DNA of 64,000 bases from Rhizobium sp. Root1203. Its GTDB lineage: Bacteria > Pseudomonadota > Alphaproteobacteria > Rhizobiales > Rhizobiaceae. Below are positions 44,449 through 53,921 of this stretch, one piece after another. Positions within the stretch are counted from its first letter, which is position 1. Each line of letters starts with the position of its first letter. Both the position numbers and the translations under genes were made by a program. The stretch lies in contig NZ_LMCW01000020.1 in the NCBI RefSeq assembly GCF_001424945.1, positions 1-64,000 on the forward strand, read 5' to 3'. Under the pieces are notes generated by a model. The model was given only the letters and a program-made list of their open reading frames with translations, was not told the DNA's origin and did not search any database.

Positions 44449-45849
44449 ATGTCGACCAGCAGTTTCGTCTCCTCCTGCTCAATCCGTTCCGCATTTTCGG
44501 CTGCGATGTCCGCAATGTACCGCGCCGAAGTCCCTGCCTACGGGACCTTGATGGATATCGTCGCCAGAGTGAATGCCGAGACGCTTGCAGCTGATCCCGC
44601 ACTGCAGGCAAGCCTTGAGGAGACGGACTCGCTTGAGCGCGTCTCCCAGGAGCGCCACGGCGCGATCCGGCTCGGCACGGCCGAGGAGCTCTCGATGATG
44701 CGACGCGTTTTCGCTGTCATGGGCATGTTCCCCGTCGGCTACTACGACCTAAGCGAAGCCGGCGTGCCGGTTCACTCCACCGCCTTCCGGCCGGTTGGCG
44801 ATACGGCGCTGAAGCGCAATCCGTTCCGCGTTTTCACCTCACTCCTGCGCCTCGACCTGATCGCCGATGAGGCCCTGCGAGCAGAAGCTCAGACAATCCT
44901 TGAGAGCCGCGCGATTTTCACCCCTGCTGCGGTCGAGTTGACGCGGAAGGCCGAACGCGAGGGCGGTCTGGATGAGGGCGACGCGCAGCGCTTCGTCGAG
45001 GAGGTATTGGAAACCTTCCGCTGGCACGATCGGGCCAACGTCGATCTTTCGATGTACGACCGTCTGCATGATGCCCATCGGCTGATTGCCGATGTCGTCT
45101 CGTTCAAGGGACCGCACATCAACCACCTGACACCGCGCACCCTCGACATAGACAGGGTGCAGGAACTCATGCCCGAATATGGCATTGCACCGAAGGCAGT
45201 CGTCGAGGGCCCCCCGACGCGAATTTGCCCGATCCTGCTCCGGCAGACATCATTCAAGGCGCTCGAGGAAGCCGTGTCCTTCAGGGACCCCGACGGCAAT
45301 TGGCAGAAGGGGACGCATACCGCGCGTTTCGGTGAGATCGAAAGCCGTGGCATCGCCCTGACGCCGAAGGGACGGGCGCTCTACGACGCGCTGCTTTCGG
45401 ACTCGCGCAGCCACGTCCGCCCTGCCCCCGATGGATCCAACGCAGGCGAATACAATAAGGCGCTCACCGATGCCTTTGCGCCGTTTCCGGACAGCTGGGC
45501 TGGCATTCGCAACGAGGGCCTCGGCTATTTCCGCTATTGCCTGACGGAGAAGGGCCTGAATGCGGTAATGCCGGAGCGCGGCAGCATCGACCGTATGGTC
45601 GAGAATGGCTTCGTCCGCTTCGATCCCATCATCTACGAGGATTTCCTGCCCGTCAGCGCGGCCGGTATCTTCCAGTCCAATCTGGGCGGCGAGGCAGCAC
45701 AGGAGTTCACCGCAAGTCCGAACCAGCAGCGCTTCGAGCGTGACCTCGGCGCGCCCGTTCTCAACGAATTCGATCATTACGCGGGTATCGAAGCCGCATC
45801 GATTGCCGATTGCCGCAGCCAGCTCATGCGAGCACAGGCGGCTGAATAG
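44449..45849 (+). CDS. hglS: 2-oxoadipate dioxygenase/decarboxylase (HglS, DUF1338)
   Basis: A 466-aa Fe(II) enzyme of the VOC superfamily predicted to convert 2-oxoadipate with O2 to D-2-hydroxyglutarate and CO2 in lysine breakdown. H70 and R74 in ERHGAIR, H226 in GPHINHLTPR and a glutamate near 296 in FGEIESRG agree with the metal and substrate residues known for the Pseudomonas putida enzyme. The start at ATG 44449 gives the N-terminus MSTSSFV... AFSAAMSAMYRAEVPAYG, matching E. coli YdcJ; in-frame extensions upstream enter the divergent LysR gene. Next genes supply its substrate. Confidence 0.9.
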   Translation: MSTSSFVSSCSIRSAFSAAMSAMYRAEVPAYGTLMDIVARVNAETLAADPALQASLEETDSLERVSQERHGAIRLGTAEELSMMRRVFAVMGMFPVGYYDLSEAGVPVHSTAFRPVGDTALKRNPFRVFTSLLRLDLIADEALRAEAQTILESRAIFTPAAVELTRKAEREGGLDEGDAQRFVEEVLETFRWHDRANVDLSMYDRLHDAHRLIADVVSFKGPHINHLTPRTLDIDRVQELMPEYGIAPKAVVEGPPTRICPILLRQTSFKALEEAVSFRDPDGNWQKGTHTARFGEIESRGIALTPKGRALYDALLSDSRSHVRPAPDGSNAGEYNKALTDAFAPFPDSWAGIRNEGLGYFRYCLTEKGLNAVMPERGSIDRMVENGFVRFDPIIYEDFLPVSAAGIFQSNLGGEAAQEFTASPNQQRFERDLGAPVLNEFDHYAGIEAASIADCRSQLMRAQAAE

Positions 45850-45923
45850 CCGGAAGTGCCGGTGTTCCAGTGCAGGCGTGGTGGTTGGCTGAAGTTTCAA
45901 CAGAACAGGAAAAGGGTCGTGAC

Positions 45924-47456
45924 ATGACCATAGCGACAAGAACGATCAACGTTGTGCAGGAAGCTGCAGCGCTCCTCGAAAAAATGGGCGTCGACAGAAA
46001 ACTCTATACCGGTGGCGACATGGCGTCCTATAGCCCGGTGACCGGCGAACAGCTTGCCAGCCTGGCGAGCGATAATCAGCAAGCGGCCGTCGCTAAGATC
46101 GAGCTGGCAGATCGTGCCTTCCAGAGTTGGCGTCTTGTGCCTGCGCCCAAGCGCGGCGAACTCGTGCGCCTGCTGGGTGAGGAATTGCGCGCCTTCAAGG
46201 CGGAACTTGGTCGCCTCGTATCGATCGAAGCCGGGAAAATCCCGTCCGAAGGTCTTGGCGAAGTCCAGGAAATGATCGACATCTGCGACTTTGCCGTTGG
46301 CCTCTCGCGCCAGCTCTACGGCTTGACCATCGCAACCGAGCGCCCCGGGCACCGGATGATGGAAACCTGGCATCCTCTCGGCGTCGTCGGCATCATCTCC
46401 GCCTTCAACTTCCCTGTCGCCGTCTGGGCGTGGAATGCGGCGCTTGCGCTTGTCTGCGGCAATGCCGTCGTATGGAAGCCGTCCGAGAAGACGCCGCTGA
46501 CCGCGCTGGCCTGCCAGGCCATTCTCGATCGCGCGATCGCGCGCTTCGGTGACGCGCCAGAAGGCATCAGCCAGGTGCTGATCGGCGATCGCGCTGTCGG
46601 CGAGGCGATTGTCGATCACGCGAAGGTTCCCGTCGTCTCCGCCACCGGGTCCACACGCATGGGCAGGGACGTCGGACCTCGCCTTGCCAGCCGGTTTGCC
46701 CGCGCCATTCTGGAACTCGGCGGCAACAATGCCGGCATCGTCTGCCCTTCTGCCGATCTCGACATGGCACTGCGTGCCATCGCCTTCGGCGCCATGGGAA
46801 CCGCCGGCCAGCGCTGCACGACCCTTCGTCGCCTCTTCGTGCACGAGAGCATCTACGACCAACTCGTACCGCGTCTGAAAAAGGCCTACGCTAATGTGTC
46901 GGTCGGCAATCCGCTCGAAAGCACCGCTCTAGTTGGTCCGCTGATCGACAAGCTCGCATTCGACGCCATGCAGAAGGCACTCGGCGAGGCTCGCCTCCAT
47001 GGCGGTGCGGTCGTTGGCGGCGAGCGCATCGATGTTGCCCATGGCAACGCGTACTATGCCAAGCCTGCCCTGGTTGAGATGCCGGCACAGGTAGGTCCCG
47101 TGTTCGACGAGACCTTCGCGCCGATCCTGTATGTCATGAAATACAGCGATTTCGATCAGGTCTTGAGCGATCACAACGCCGTCGGTGCGGGCCTTTCCTC
47201 GTCGATCTTCACGCTCGATCTGCGCGAAGCCGAGCGCTTTCTCGCTGCTGACGGCTCCGATTGCGGTATTGCCAATGTGAATATCGGCACCTCTGGCGCC
47301 GAAATCGGCGGCGCCTTTGGCGGTGAAAAGGAAACCGGCGGCGGCCGCGAATCCGGCTCTGATGCCTGGAAAGGCTATATGCGCCGCTCTACCAACACCA
47401 TCAACTATTCCAGGGCGCTGCCGCTTGCGCAGGGCGTGTCCTTCGAGATCGAATAG
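45924..47456 (+). CDS. amaB: L-2-aminoadipate semialdehyde (P6C) dehydrogenase, ALDH7 family
   Basis: A 510-aa NAD-dependent aldehyde dehydrogenase of the antiquitin/AmaB group, which oxidises 2-aminoadipate 6-semialdehyde to 2-aminoadipate. Catalytic C298 in TAGQRCTTL and the general base E264 in LELGGNN are present; FNFPVAVWAWNAALALVCGN is typical of ALDH7. ATG 45924 is the start that matches family length. It lies between HglS and the aminotransferase, two enzymes of the same route. Confidence 0.88.
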   Translation: MTIATRTINVVQEAAALLEKMGVDRKLYTGGDMASYSPVTGEQLASLASDNQQAAVAKIELADRAFQSWRLVPAPKRGELVRLLGEELRAFKAELGRLVSIEAGKIPSEGLGEVQEMIDICDFAVGLSRQLYGLTIATERPGHRMMETWHPLGVVGIISAFNFPVAVWAWNAALALVCGNAVVWKPSEKTPLTALACQAILDRAIARFGDAPEGISQVLIGDRAVGEAIVDHAKVPVVSATGSTRMGRDVGPRLASRFARAILELGGNNAGIVCPSADLDMALRAIAFGAMGTAGQRCTTLRRLFVHESIYDQLVPRLKKAYANVSVGNPLESTALVGPLIDKLAFDAMQKALGEARLHGGAVVGGERIDVAHGNAYYAKPALVEMPAQVGPVFDETFAPILYVMKYSDFDQVLSDHNAVGAGLSSSIFTLDLREAERFLAADGSDCGIANVNIGTSGAEIGGAFGGEKETGGGRESGSDAWKGYMRRSTNTINYSRALPLAQGVSFEIE

Positions 47457-47464
47457 GATCGACC

Positions 47465-48697
47465 ATGACCATCAACACACGGGTCGACGAGGCGGGCTTC
47501 AGGCCCGCCTCCAGGATATCCACGATCGGGGTCTCTGAAATCCTCCAGATCGGCGCGCGCGCTGCGGCCATGAAGCGCGATGGCAAGCCTGTCATCGTTC
47601 TGGGCGCCGGCGAGCCTGATTTCGAAACGCCCGACCATGTCAAGCAGGCCGCCTGGGGAGCAATGCAACGTGGTGATACGAGGTACACCGCGCTGGACGG
47701 AACGCCGGCGCTGAAAGAGGCGATCCGCGCCAAGTTTGCCCGGGAGAACCAGCTTTCCTACGACATTGACGAGATCACGGTCGCCACCGGCGCCAAGCAG
47801 ATTCTCTTCAACGCCATGATGGCAACAGTCGACCGGGATGACGAGGTAATCATCCCGACACCTTACTGGACCTCCTATTCCGACATCGTCGCGATCTGTG
47901 GTGGAAAGCCCGTGCTGGTTGCCTGCGACGCCGCCAACGGGTTTCGCCTGCAGGCAGAACAGCTTGAGGCGGCAATCACGCCGAGGACGCGTTGGCTGAT
48001 GCTGAATTCGCCGTCCAATCCGTCCGGGGCAGCATACAACGCCGACAACTACAGGCCGATCCTCGACGTACTGCTCAGACACCCGCATGTGTGGCTGATG
48101 GTCGACGACATGTACGAACACATTGTCTATGACGGCTTCCGGTTCGTGACCCCGGTGCAACTCGAGCCAAGGCTTGGCGAGCGGACACTCACCGTCAACG
48201 GTGTCTCGAAGGCTTATGCCATGACGGGTTGGCGCATTGGCTATGCCGGCGGTCCGAAGGCGCTCATCAAGGCGATGGCGGTCGTACAGAGCCAATCCAC
48301 GTCCTGCCCCTCCTCGATCAGCCAGGCTGCGGCTGAAGCTGCCCTCAATGGCCCCCAGGATTTCCTTGCCGTCCGAACGGAGAGCTTCCGGCGCCGGCGC
48401 GATCTTGTCGTCTCCGGGCTGAACGCCATCGACGGTCTTGACTGCCGCGTTCCCGAGGGCGCCTTCTACACGTTTTCGGGATGCGGCGGCGTTCTCGGTC
48501 GCTTGACACCGGACGGACGCAAGATTGAGACCGACAGCGATTTCTGTGCCTACCTCCTGGACGAGGCGCACGTCGCCGTCGTGCCGGGCTCGGCGTTCGG
48601 GCTATCACCGTTTTTCCGGATTTCCTATGCCTGCGCCGAGACCGATCTCGTGGAGGCACTCCGTCGCATCCGCGAGGCGTGCGGAAAACTCGTTTGA
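47465..48697 (+). CDS. Aminotransferase class I/II, probable 2-aminoadipate aminotransferase
   Basis: A 410-aa fold-type I aminotransferase with PLP lysine K249 in NGVSKAYAMTGWRIGYAGG, the substrate aspartate region in LMVDDMYEHIVYD and the NSPSNPSG loop. It begins 8 bases after the dehydrogenase stop. The neighbours make 2-aminoadipate to 2-oxoadipate the likely reaction; aspartate or aromatic aminotransferase activity cannot be excluded from sequence. Confidence 0.85.
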   Translation: MTINTRVDEAGFRPASRISTIGVSEILQIGARAAAMKRDGKPVIVLGAGEPDFETPDHVKQAAWGAMQRGDTRYTALDGTPALKEAIRAKFARENQLSYDIDEITVATGAKQILFNAMMATVDRDDEVIIPTPYWTSYSDIVAICGGKPVLVACDAANGFRLQAEQLEAAITPRTRWLMLNSPSNPSGAAYNADNYRPILDVLLRHPHVWLMVDDMYEHIVYDGFRFVTPVQLEPRLGERTLTVNGVSKAYAMTGWRIGYAGGPKALIKAMAVVQSQSTSCPSSISQAAAEAALNGPQDFLAVRTESFRRRRDLVVSGLNAIDGLDCRVPEGAFYTFSGCGGVLGRLTPDGRKIETDSDFCAYLLDEAHVAVVPGSAFGLSPFFRISYACAETDLVEALRRIREACGKLV

Positions 48698-48739
48698 ACG
48701 CGTTGCGGCGCGGGACAGGATGGTCTGTCTCGTGCCACC

Positions 48740-48959
48740 TCGACGGCTCAAAGTAAGTAGGTGAACCACAGATATTTCCCGTAGCCTGAACGACGGCTCA
48801 GGTGTATCTACAACCCCCGGTGACAGGGAGTTGAGTGGAGGCGCGTGACGTGCTTTCGTAGCACGCGACACGGCAACCTGAAGGGTGGCCGGGCCTCCTT
48901 TGGCGGTCCTATCCGCCAAGAGACTGCGAAAGGGCGGCAAGGTGACTGCGGGGGAAGGT
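48740..48959 (+). promoter_or_regulatory. Structured leader upstream of the cation/proton antiporter gene
   Basis: The 262-base space after the aminotransferase gene contains a 10-base direct repeat CGACGGCTCA at 48741-48750 and 48791-48800 and three hairpins: 48785-48802 (CCTGA/TCAGG), 48849-48865 (CGTGCT/AGCACG, loop TTCGT) and 48900-48919 (TTGGCGG/CCGCCAA). A GGGGAAGG ribosome site precedes ATG 48960. A long folded leader before a metal-ion antiporter is typical of ion-sensing riboswitches, but I do not find the conserved GGGGAGUAG and CUACG-type blocks of the yybP-ykoY class. A new or degenerate leader is possible. Confidence 0.4.
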
Positions 48960-50078
48960 ATGTCACGAAACACAGGCGCTGCGGGATTGGCGCGTCGCGA
49001 ATGGTTTCTTGCCGTCAGCTTGCTCACGAGCATCGTGTTCCTCGGCTACAACGAGGACATTTTCAGGCTGCTCGAGAACCCCTTCTGGCTGACGGCAATC
49101 TTCCTGGTGCTTTTCTCTGTTGTCCTCGGTTCGGCACTATCGGTGGTTCGCCACGCCGACCACCTTGCGGTGCGGCTGGGCGAACCGTACGGGACTCTTA
49201 TCCTGACCCTGGCGATTACTTCCATCGAGGTCATGGCCATTTCCGCCGTCATGTCGCATGGCGAAAACAATCCCACGCTTGTTCGCGACACGCTGTTTGC
49301 CGTGGTCATGATCATTCTGAACGGAATGGTCGGCCTCTCGCTCCTGGTAGGCGCCTGGAAACGGCAAGAGCAGCGACACAACCTGCAGGGCGCCAACGCT
49401 TATCTCGGGGTCATCGTGCCTTTGGCTGTCCTCAGCATGATCATGCCGAATTTTACCCACGGAACCACTGGGCCCGGCTATTCCACGATCCAGCAGACGG
49501 TCCTGGCGTTTATCTCCGTCGGGCTCTACAGCGTGTTCCTCGCCTTGCAGACCGGCCGTCATCGTGGCTTCTTCATTGACGATGGCGAGGAAGGCCCACC
49601 TCTGGCACATGCCGCGATGCATGAAGGACCCTTGTGGCTCCCCGTCGTGCTGCTTGTCGCCTACATGGCGCTGGTCGTCTTCCTTGTCGAGCAGCTGGCA
49701 CCGCCGATCGACTATTTCATCGAAACGCTGCACGCGCCCGTAGCGCTCGGCGGTGTCGTCATGGCGGTGCTCGTTGCGACGCCCGAAGCCATCAGCGCAG
49801 TACGCGCTTCGGTGGCAAACCACCTGCAGCGCTCGGTCAACATCTTCCTGGGCTCCGTTCTCTCGACCATCGGATTGACCGTTCCGGCAATGCTGATGAT
49901 CAGCCATATCAGCGGCAATCCGATCGTGCTGGGATTGGATCACAGCAATCCTGTCATGCTGATATTGACGCTTGCCCTCAGTGTCATCACCTTTGCCAGC
50001 GGTCGCACGCACCTCATGCAAGGTGCAGTGCATCTTGTCCTGTTCGTCGCATATTTCCTGCTCATTTTCGAAACCTGA
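48960..50078 (+). CDS. Calcium/proton antiporter, CaCA family (ChaA-like)
   Basis: A 372-aa inner-membrane antiporter with about eleven helices in two repeats. Each repeat carries the CaCA signature: GTLILTLAITSIEVMAISAV (with an acidic residue in the SIE motif) near 75-95 and VATPEAISAVRASVANHLQRSVNIFLG near 275-300. It should move Ca2+ or another divalent or monovalent cation out in exchange for protons. A structured leader precedes it, and the next gene encodes a membrane protein that may act with it. Confidence 0.88.
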   Translation: MSRNTGAAGLARREWFLAVSLLTSIVFLGYNEDIFRLLENPFWLTAIFLVLFSVVLGSALSVVRHADHLAVRLGEPYGTLILTLAITSIEVMAISAVMSHGENNPTLVRDTLFAVVMIILNGMVGLSLLVGAWKRQEQRHNLQGANAYLGVIVPLAVLSMIMPNFTHGTTGPGYSTIQQTVLAFISVGLYSVFLALQTGRHRGFFIDDGEEGPPLAHAAMHEGPLWLPVVLLVAYMALVVFLVEQLAPPIDYFIETLHAPVALGGVVMAVLVATPEAISAVRASVANHLQRSVNIFLGSVLSTIGLTVPAMLMISHISGNPIVLGLDHSNPVMLILTLALSVITFASGRTHLMQGAVHLVLFVAYFLLIFET

Positions 50079-50156
50079 GGATTGGGCCCGCATGGTACGT
50101 TTAGACGCATGCCGCCGTCGCAGCCGCCGATGCATATCTCCGTGCGGGGGTGTCAG

Positions 50157-50921
50157 ATGACGGCGTTGGTAACCGGATGCATTATCGCGCTGCTTCTATC
50201 CGCAGCCACCATGCTTGGTGCATGGATCAGCAAGCGTTTACCGCATCATCATCTTTCGACGGAATCGAAGGACGCGATCAAGCTGGCGACGGCGGTCGTG
50301 GGTACGCTGTCGGCGCTTGCGATCGGGTTTCTGGTTGCGTCCGCCAAGACGACATTCGACGACGCCGAAACGGAACTCAAGACATCAGCCGCACGCCTCG
50401 TCCTCCTTGATCGGGTCCTGGCGCAGTACGGCCCGGAAATGGGCGAAGCGCGCGAACAACTTGCCTCACTCGTCAAGACGCGGATTAACGGCACAGCGTG
50501 GGGCGGCGACATTGGAGAGAGCCCGAAAGGCGCGCTGCAAGATGAGCTGGGCGTAGAACCTGTCCAGAAGCTGCTGCGGGCAATGGTCCCGCAGGACGAA
50601 GTTCACAGGCTCCTGAAGACCCGGGCACTGGAAGTGAGCAGCGCGATTGCCGAGGGTCATTGGCTGGTGCTCGAAAGCAGCAGTGAAGGCCTGCCCACCG
50701 CCTTCCTTGTCGTCCTGACCTTCTGGCTGACTGTGATCTTCCTGACCTTCGGGCTGCTGTCGCCCCACAATCCGACCGTCATCTCGATCATCCTCGTCTG
50801 CGCGGTATCGGTCGGGGGGGCGATTTTCATCGTCAACGACATGGCTCATCCCTACGCCGGGCTGATTCACGTGTCAGATGAGCCCTTGCGGGTCGCATTG
50901 TCCAAGATGGGGCGCCAATAG
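50157..50921 (+). CDS. DUF4239-like membrane protein
   Basis: A 254-aa protein with two N-terminal helices (ALVTGCIIALLLSAATMLGAW and LATAVVGTLSALAIGFLVASA), a cytosolic helical part and two C-terminal helices (LVVLTFWLTVIFLTFGLLS, then SIILVCAVSVGGAIFIVNDMA). This 2+2 layout and the FLVASAKTTFD segment match the DUF4239/bestrophin-like proteins of Proteobacteria. ATG 50157 is preferred over an upstream start at 50082. Function unknown; the position behind an ion antiporter suggests a role in ion or membrane homeostasis. Confidence 0.7.
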   Translation: MTALVTGCIIALLLSAATMLGAWISKRLPHHHLSTESKDAIKLATAVVGTLSALAIGFLVASAKTTFDDAETELKTSAARLVLLDRVLAQYGPEMGEAREQLASLVKTRINGTAWGGDIGESPKGALQDELGVEPVQKLLRAMVPQDEVHRLLKTRALEVSSAIAEGHWLVLESSSEGLPTAFLVVLTFWLTVIFLTFGLLSPHNPTVISIILVCAVSVGGAIFIVNDMAHPYAGLIHVSDEPLRVALSKMGRQ

Positions 50922-50994
50922 CGGTCGACGTTGAACCCGCCAGTCCGGCGAACCGACTGACGGTTTCACTCGCTCCGTCACCGCGAAATCGAAA

Positions 50995-52053
<1,059 letters not shown>

Positions 52054-52057
52054 GTGA

Positions 52058-52888
52058 TTAACCCTTGACCGCGCCGGCCGTCAGGCCCTGGACGAGATAA
52101 CGCTGGATGAGCAGGAAGAAGAGACCGGCCGGAATGAGCGCGAGAACGCCCGCGGCCATCATCTGCCCGAAATCCACCGAGAATTTGGATACGAAGGTGA
52201 GAAGCCCGACCGGGAAGGTCGCAGCATCGTTGCCGTTGATCAGCATCAGCGCGAAAAGCAACTCGCTCCACGCGGCCGTGAAGACGAAGCCGAGCGTTGC
52301 CGCAATGCCGGGCAGCGTCAGCGGCAGGATGATCTGCCGGAACGCCGTGAACTGCGTCGCCCCGTCGATCATCGCCGCCTCTTCGAGATCCTTCGGAATA
52401 CCGTCGAAGAACGACTGCATCAGGAAGGTCGCAAAGGGCACGTTGAAGGCTGTGTAGACGACGACGAGGCCAGTCAGGCTGTTGGTGAGATGCAACGGCG
52501 AGAGGATCTTGAAGATCGGCGCGACGAGCATCACCAACGGAAACATCTGGGTCAGAAGCATCAGCGCCACGATCCAGTATTTCGCCCGGAAATTGAAGCG
52601 TGACAACGCGTAACCGGACAGCGAGGCGCAGATCGTGACCACGATGGCCGTCGATCCCGATACGATCAGGCTGTTCTTGAAGAACGTCGGAAAGGCACTG
52701 TGCTGGATGACGAAGGTGTAGTGTTCCCAGGTCGTCCGCGACGGCCACATGCGAACGCCTTCGGAATAGAGAAGGTCGTTCGGCGTCACCGAAACCTTCA
52801 ACAGCCAGAAAAGCGGAAACAGCGCAAAGGCTATGTAGCAGAGGATCGCCAGACGGTGCGCGATGGTCGGAAGGATGGATCGTCTCAT
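52058..52888 (-). CDS. ABC transporter permease, CUT1 (MalG-like)
   Basis: A 276-aa permease with an N-terminal helix (LAILCYIAFALFPLFWLLKVS), six helices in all and the docking loop EEAAMIDGATQFTAFRQIILPL typical of MalG/LacG. It begins 4 bases after the MalF-like gene ends. Confidence 0.9.
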   Translation of the reverse strand: MRRSILPTIAHRLAILCYIAFALFPLFWLLKVSVTPNDLLYSEGVRMWPSRTTWEHYTFVIQHSAFPTFFKNSLIVSGSTAIVVTICASLSGYALSRFNFRAKYWIVALMLLTQMFPLVMLVAPIFKILSPLHLTNSLTGLVVVYTAFNVPFATFLMQSFFDGIPKDLEEAAMIDGATQFTAFRQIILPLTLPGIAATLGFVFTAAWSELLFALMLINGNDAATFPVGLLTFVSKFSVDFGQMMAAGVLALIPAGLFFLLIQRYLVQGLTAGAVKG

Positions 52889-52892
52889 GGCC

Positions 52893-53828
52893 TCAATCCT
52901 TGTTCAGCAATGTCTGCCGCAGCAGGATGATCAGCATCGAGTAGACTAGCAGCAGGGCGAGCAGCACCAGCGCTATCGCAGAGGCGTAACCGAAGTCGAG
53001 CCGCTTGAATGCCTGAGTGAAGATATAGCTGGCGACGATCTGGGTACGATCAGCGGGTCCTCCCCCAGTCATGACGACGATGAGGTCTGCAAAGTTGGAA
53101 ACCCACACGGTACGCAGGAGGACTGTGATGGCGATCGTCGGTGCGAGGAAGGGAAGCGTAATCGACCGGAAACGCTGGAACCACGTAGCACCGTCGATCG
53201 ACGCCGCTTCGTAGAGGTCACGGGGGATCGCCTGCAGTGCAGCGAGAAGCGTTATGGCAAAGAACGGAATGCCCCACCATACGTTGGCAATGATCGGGCC
53301 CCACATTGCATAGTACGGATCCGACAGGATGTTGGCGGGCTCGTTGATGAGGCCAAGTGCATAGAGCCAATGCGGGATCGGCCCGATCACGGGATTGAAG
53401 AGCCACGCCCAGTTGAGGCCGGCCAGAAAGGAGGGCACCGCCCATGGCAGGAACACCAGCGCCTGCACAACGCCCCTGCCCCAGAACGGTTTGTCGAGCA
53501 GGAGTGCCAGGATCAGACCAAATACGAACTGCAGGACGACGGATGCCCCGGTCCACCAGAGCGTGTTCCTCAATGCGCCGTAAAAGGCCGCATCCTGGGA
53601 CAGCGCGCGAAAATGCTCGAGCCCGATGAAACCACCCGAAAACGGATTGAGCAACTGGATATCGCGGAACGCATAGGACACGCCGATCGCCAGCGGTACG
53701 AGCATCACCGCAATGATGAGGATCAACGATGGTGCGCTGTAGAGATAAGGTTCCGAAGCGTCGGCGACGCGCTTCAGCCAGGACCTTCGGTCACGGCGGC
53801 TGTCGAGCGTATCGGCGGTCATAGTCAT
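52893..53828 (-). CDS. ABC transporter permease, CUT1 (MalF-like)
   Basis: A 311-aa permease with a first helix at about 30-50 (YLYSAPSLILIIAVMLVPLAIG) and the docking loop YEAASIDGATWFQRFRSITLPF. Start ATG 53828; the operon gap to the binding-protein gene (93 bases) contains a perfect 9-bp hairpin. Confidence 0.9.
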   Translation of the reverse strand: MTMTADTLDSRRDRRSWLKRVADASEPYLYSAPSLILIIAVMLVPLAIGVSYAFRDIQLLNPFSGGFIGLEHFRALSQDAAFYGALRNTLWWTGASVVLQFVFGLILALLLDKPFWGRGVVQALVFLPWAVPSFLAGLNWAWLFNPVIGPIPHWLYALGLINEPANILSDPYYAMWGPIIANVWWGIPFFAITLLAALQAIPRDLYEAASIDGATWFQRFRSITLPFLAPTIAITVLLRTVWVSNFADLIVVMTGGGPADRTQIVASYIFTQAFKRLDFGYASAIALVLLALLLVYSMLIILLRQTLLNKD

Positions 53829-53886
53829 CGGTCAAAATTCCGGTTTTGCAGGGCGGCGGCGCACTGCCGGCATGAAGGAGAATGCA

Positions 53887-53908
53887 GGCGGCGGATCGCT
53901 CCGCCGCC
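53887..53908 (-). other. Intercistronic stem-loop after the binding-protein gene
   Basis: GGCGGCGGA pairs perfectly with TCCGCCGCC; read on the minus strand the loop is GCGA, a stable GNRA tetraloop. It sits 14 bases behind the binding-protein stop. Confidence 0.65.
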
Positions 53909-53921
53909 GCGAGATCGCTGC

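Noticed and set aside
48740..48959. yybP-ykoY (manganese) riboswitch
   Set aside because: The conserved GGGGAGUAG and CAUACG-type loop blocks of that class were not found, although target gene type would fit.
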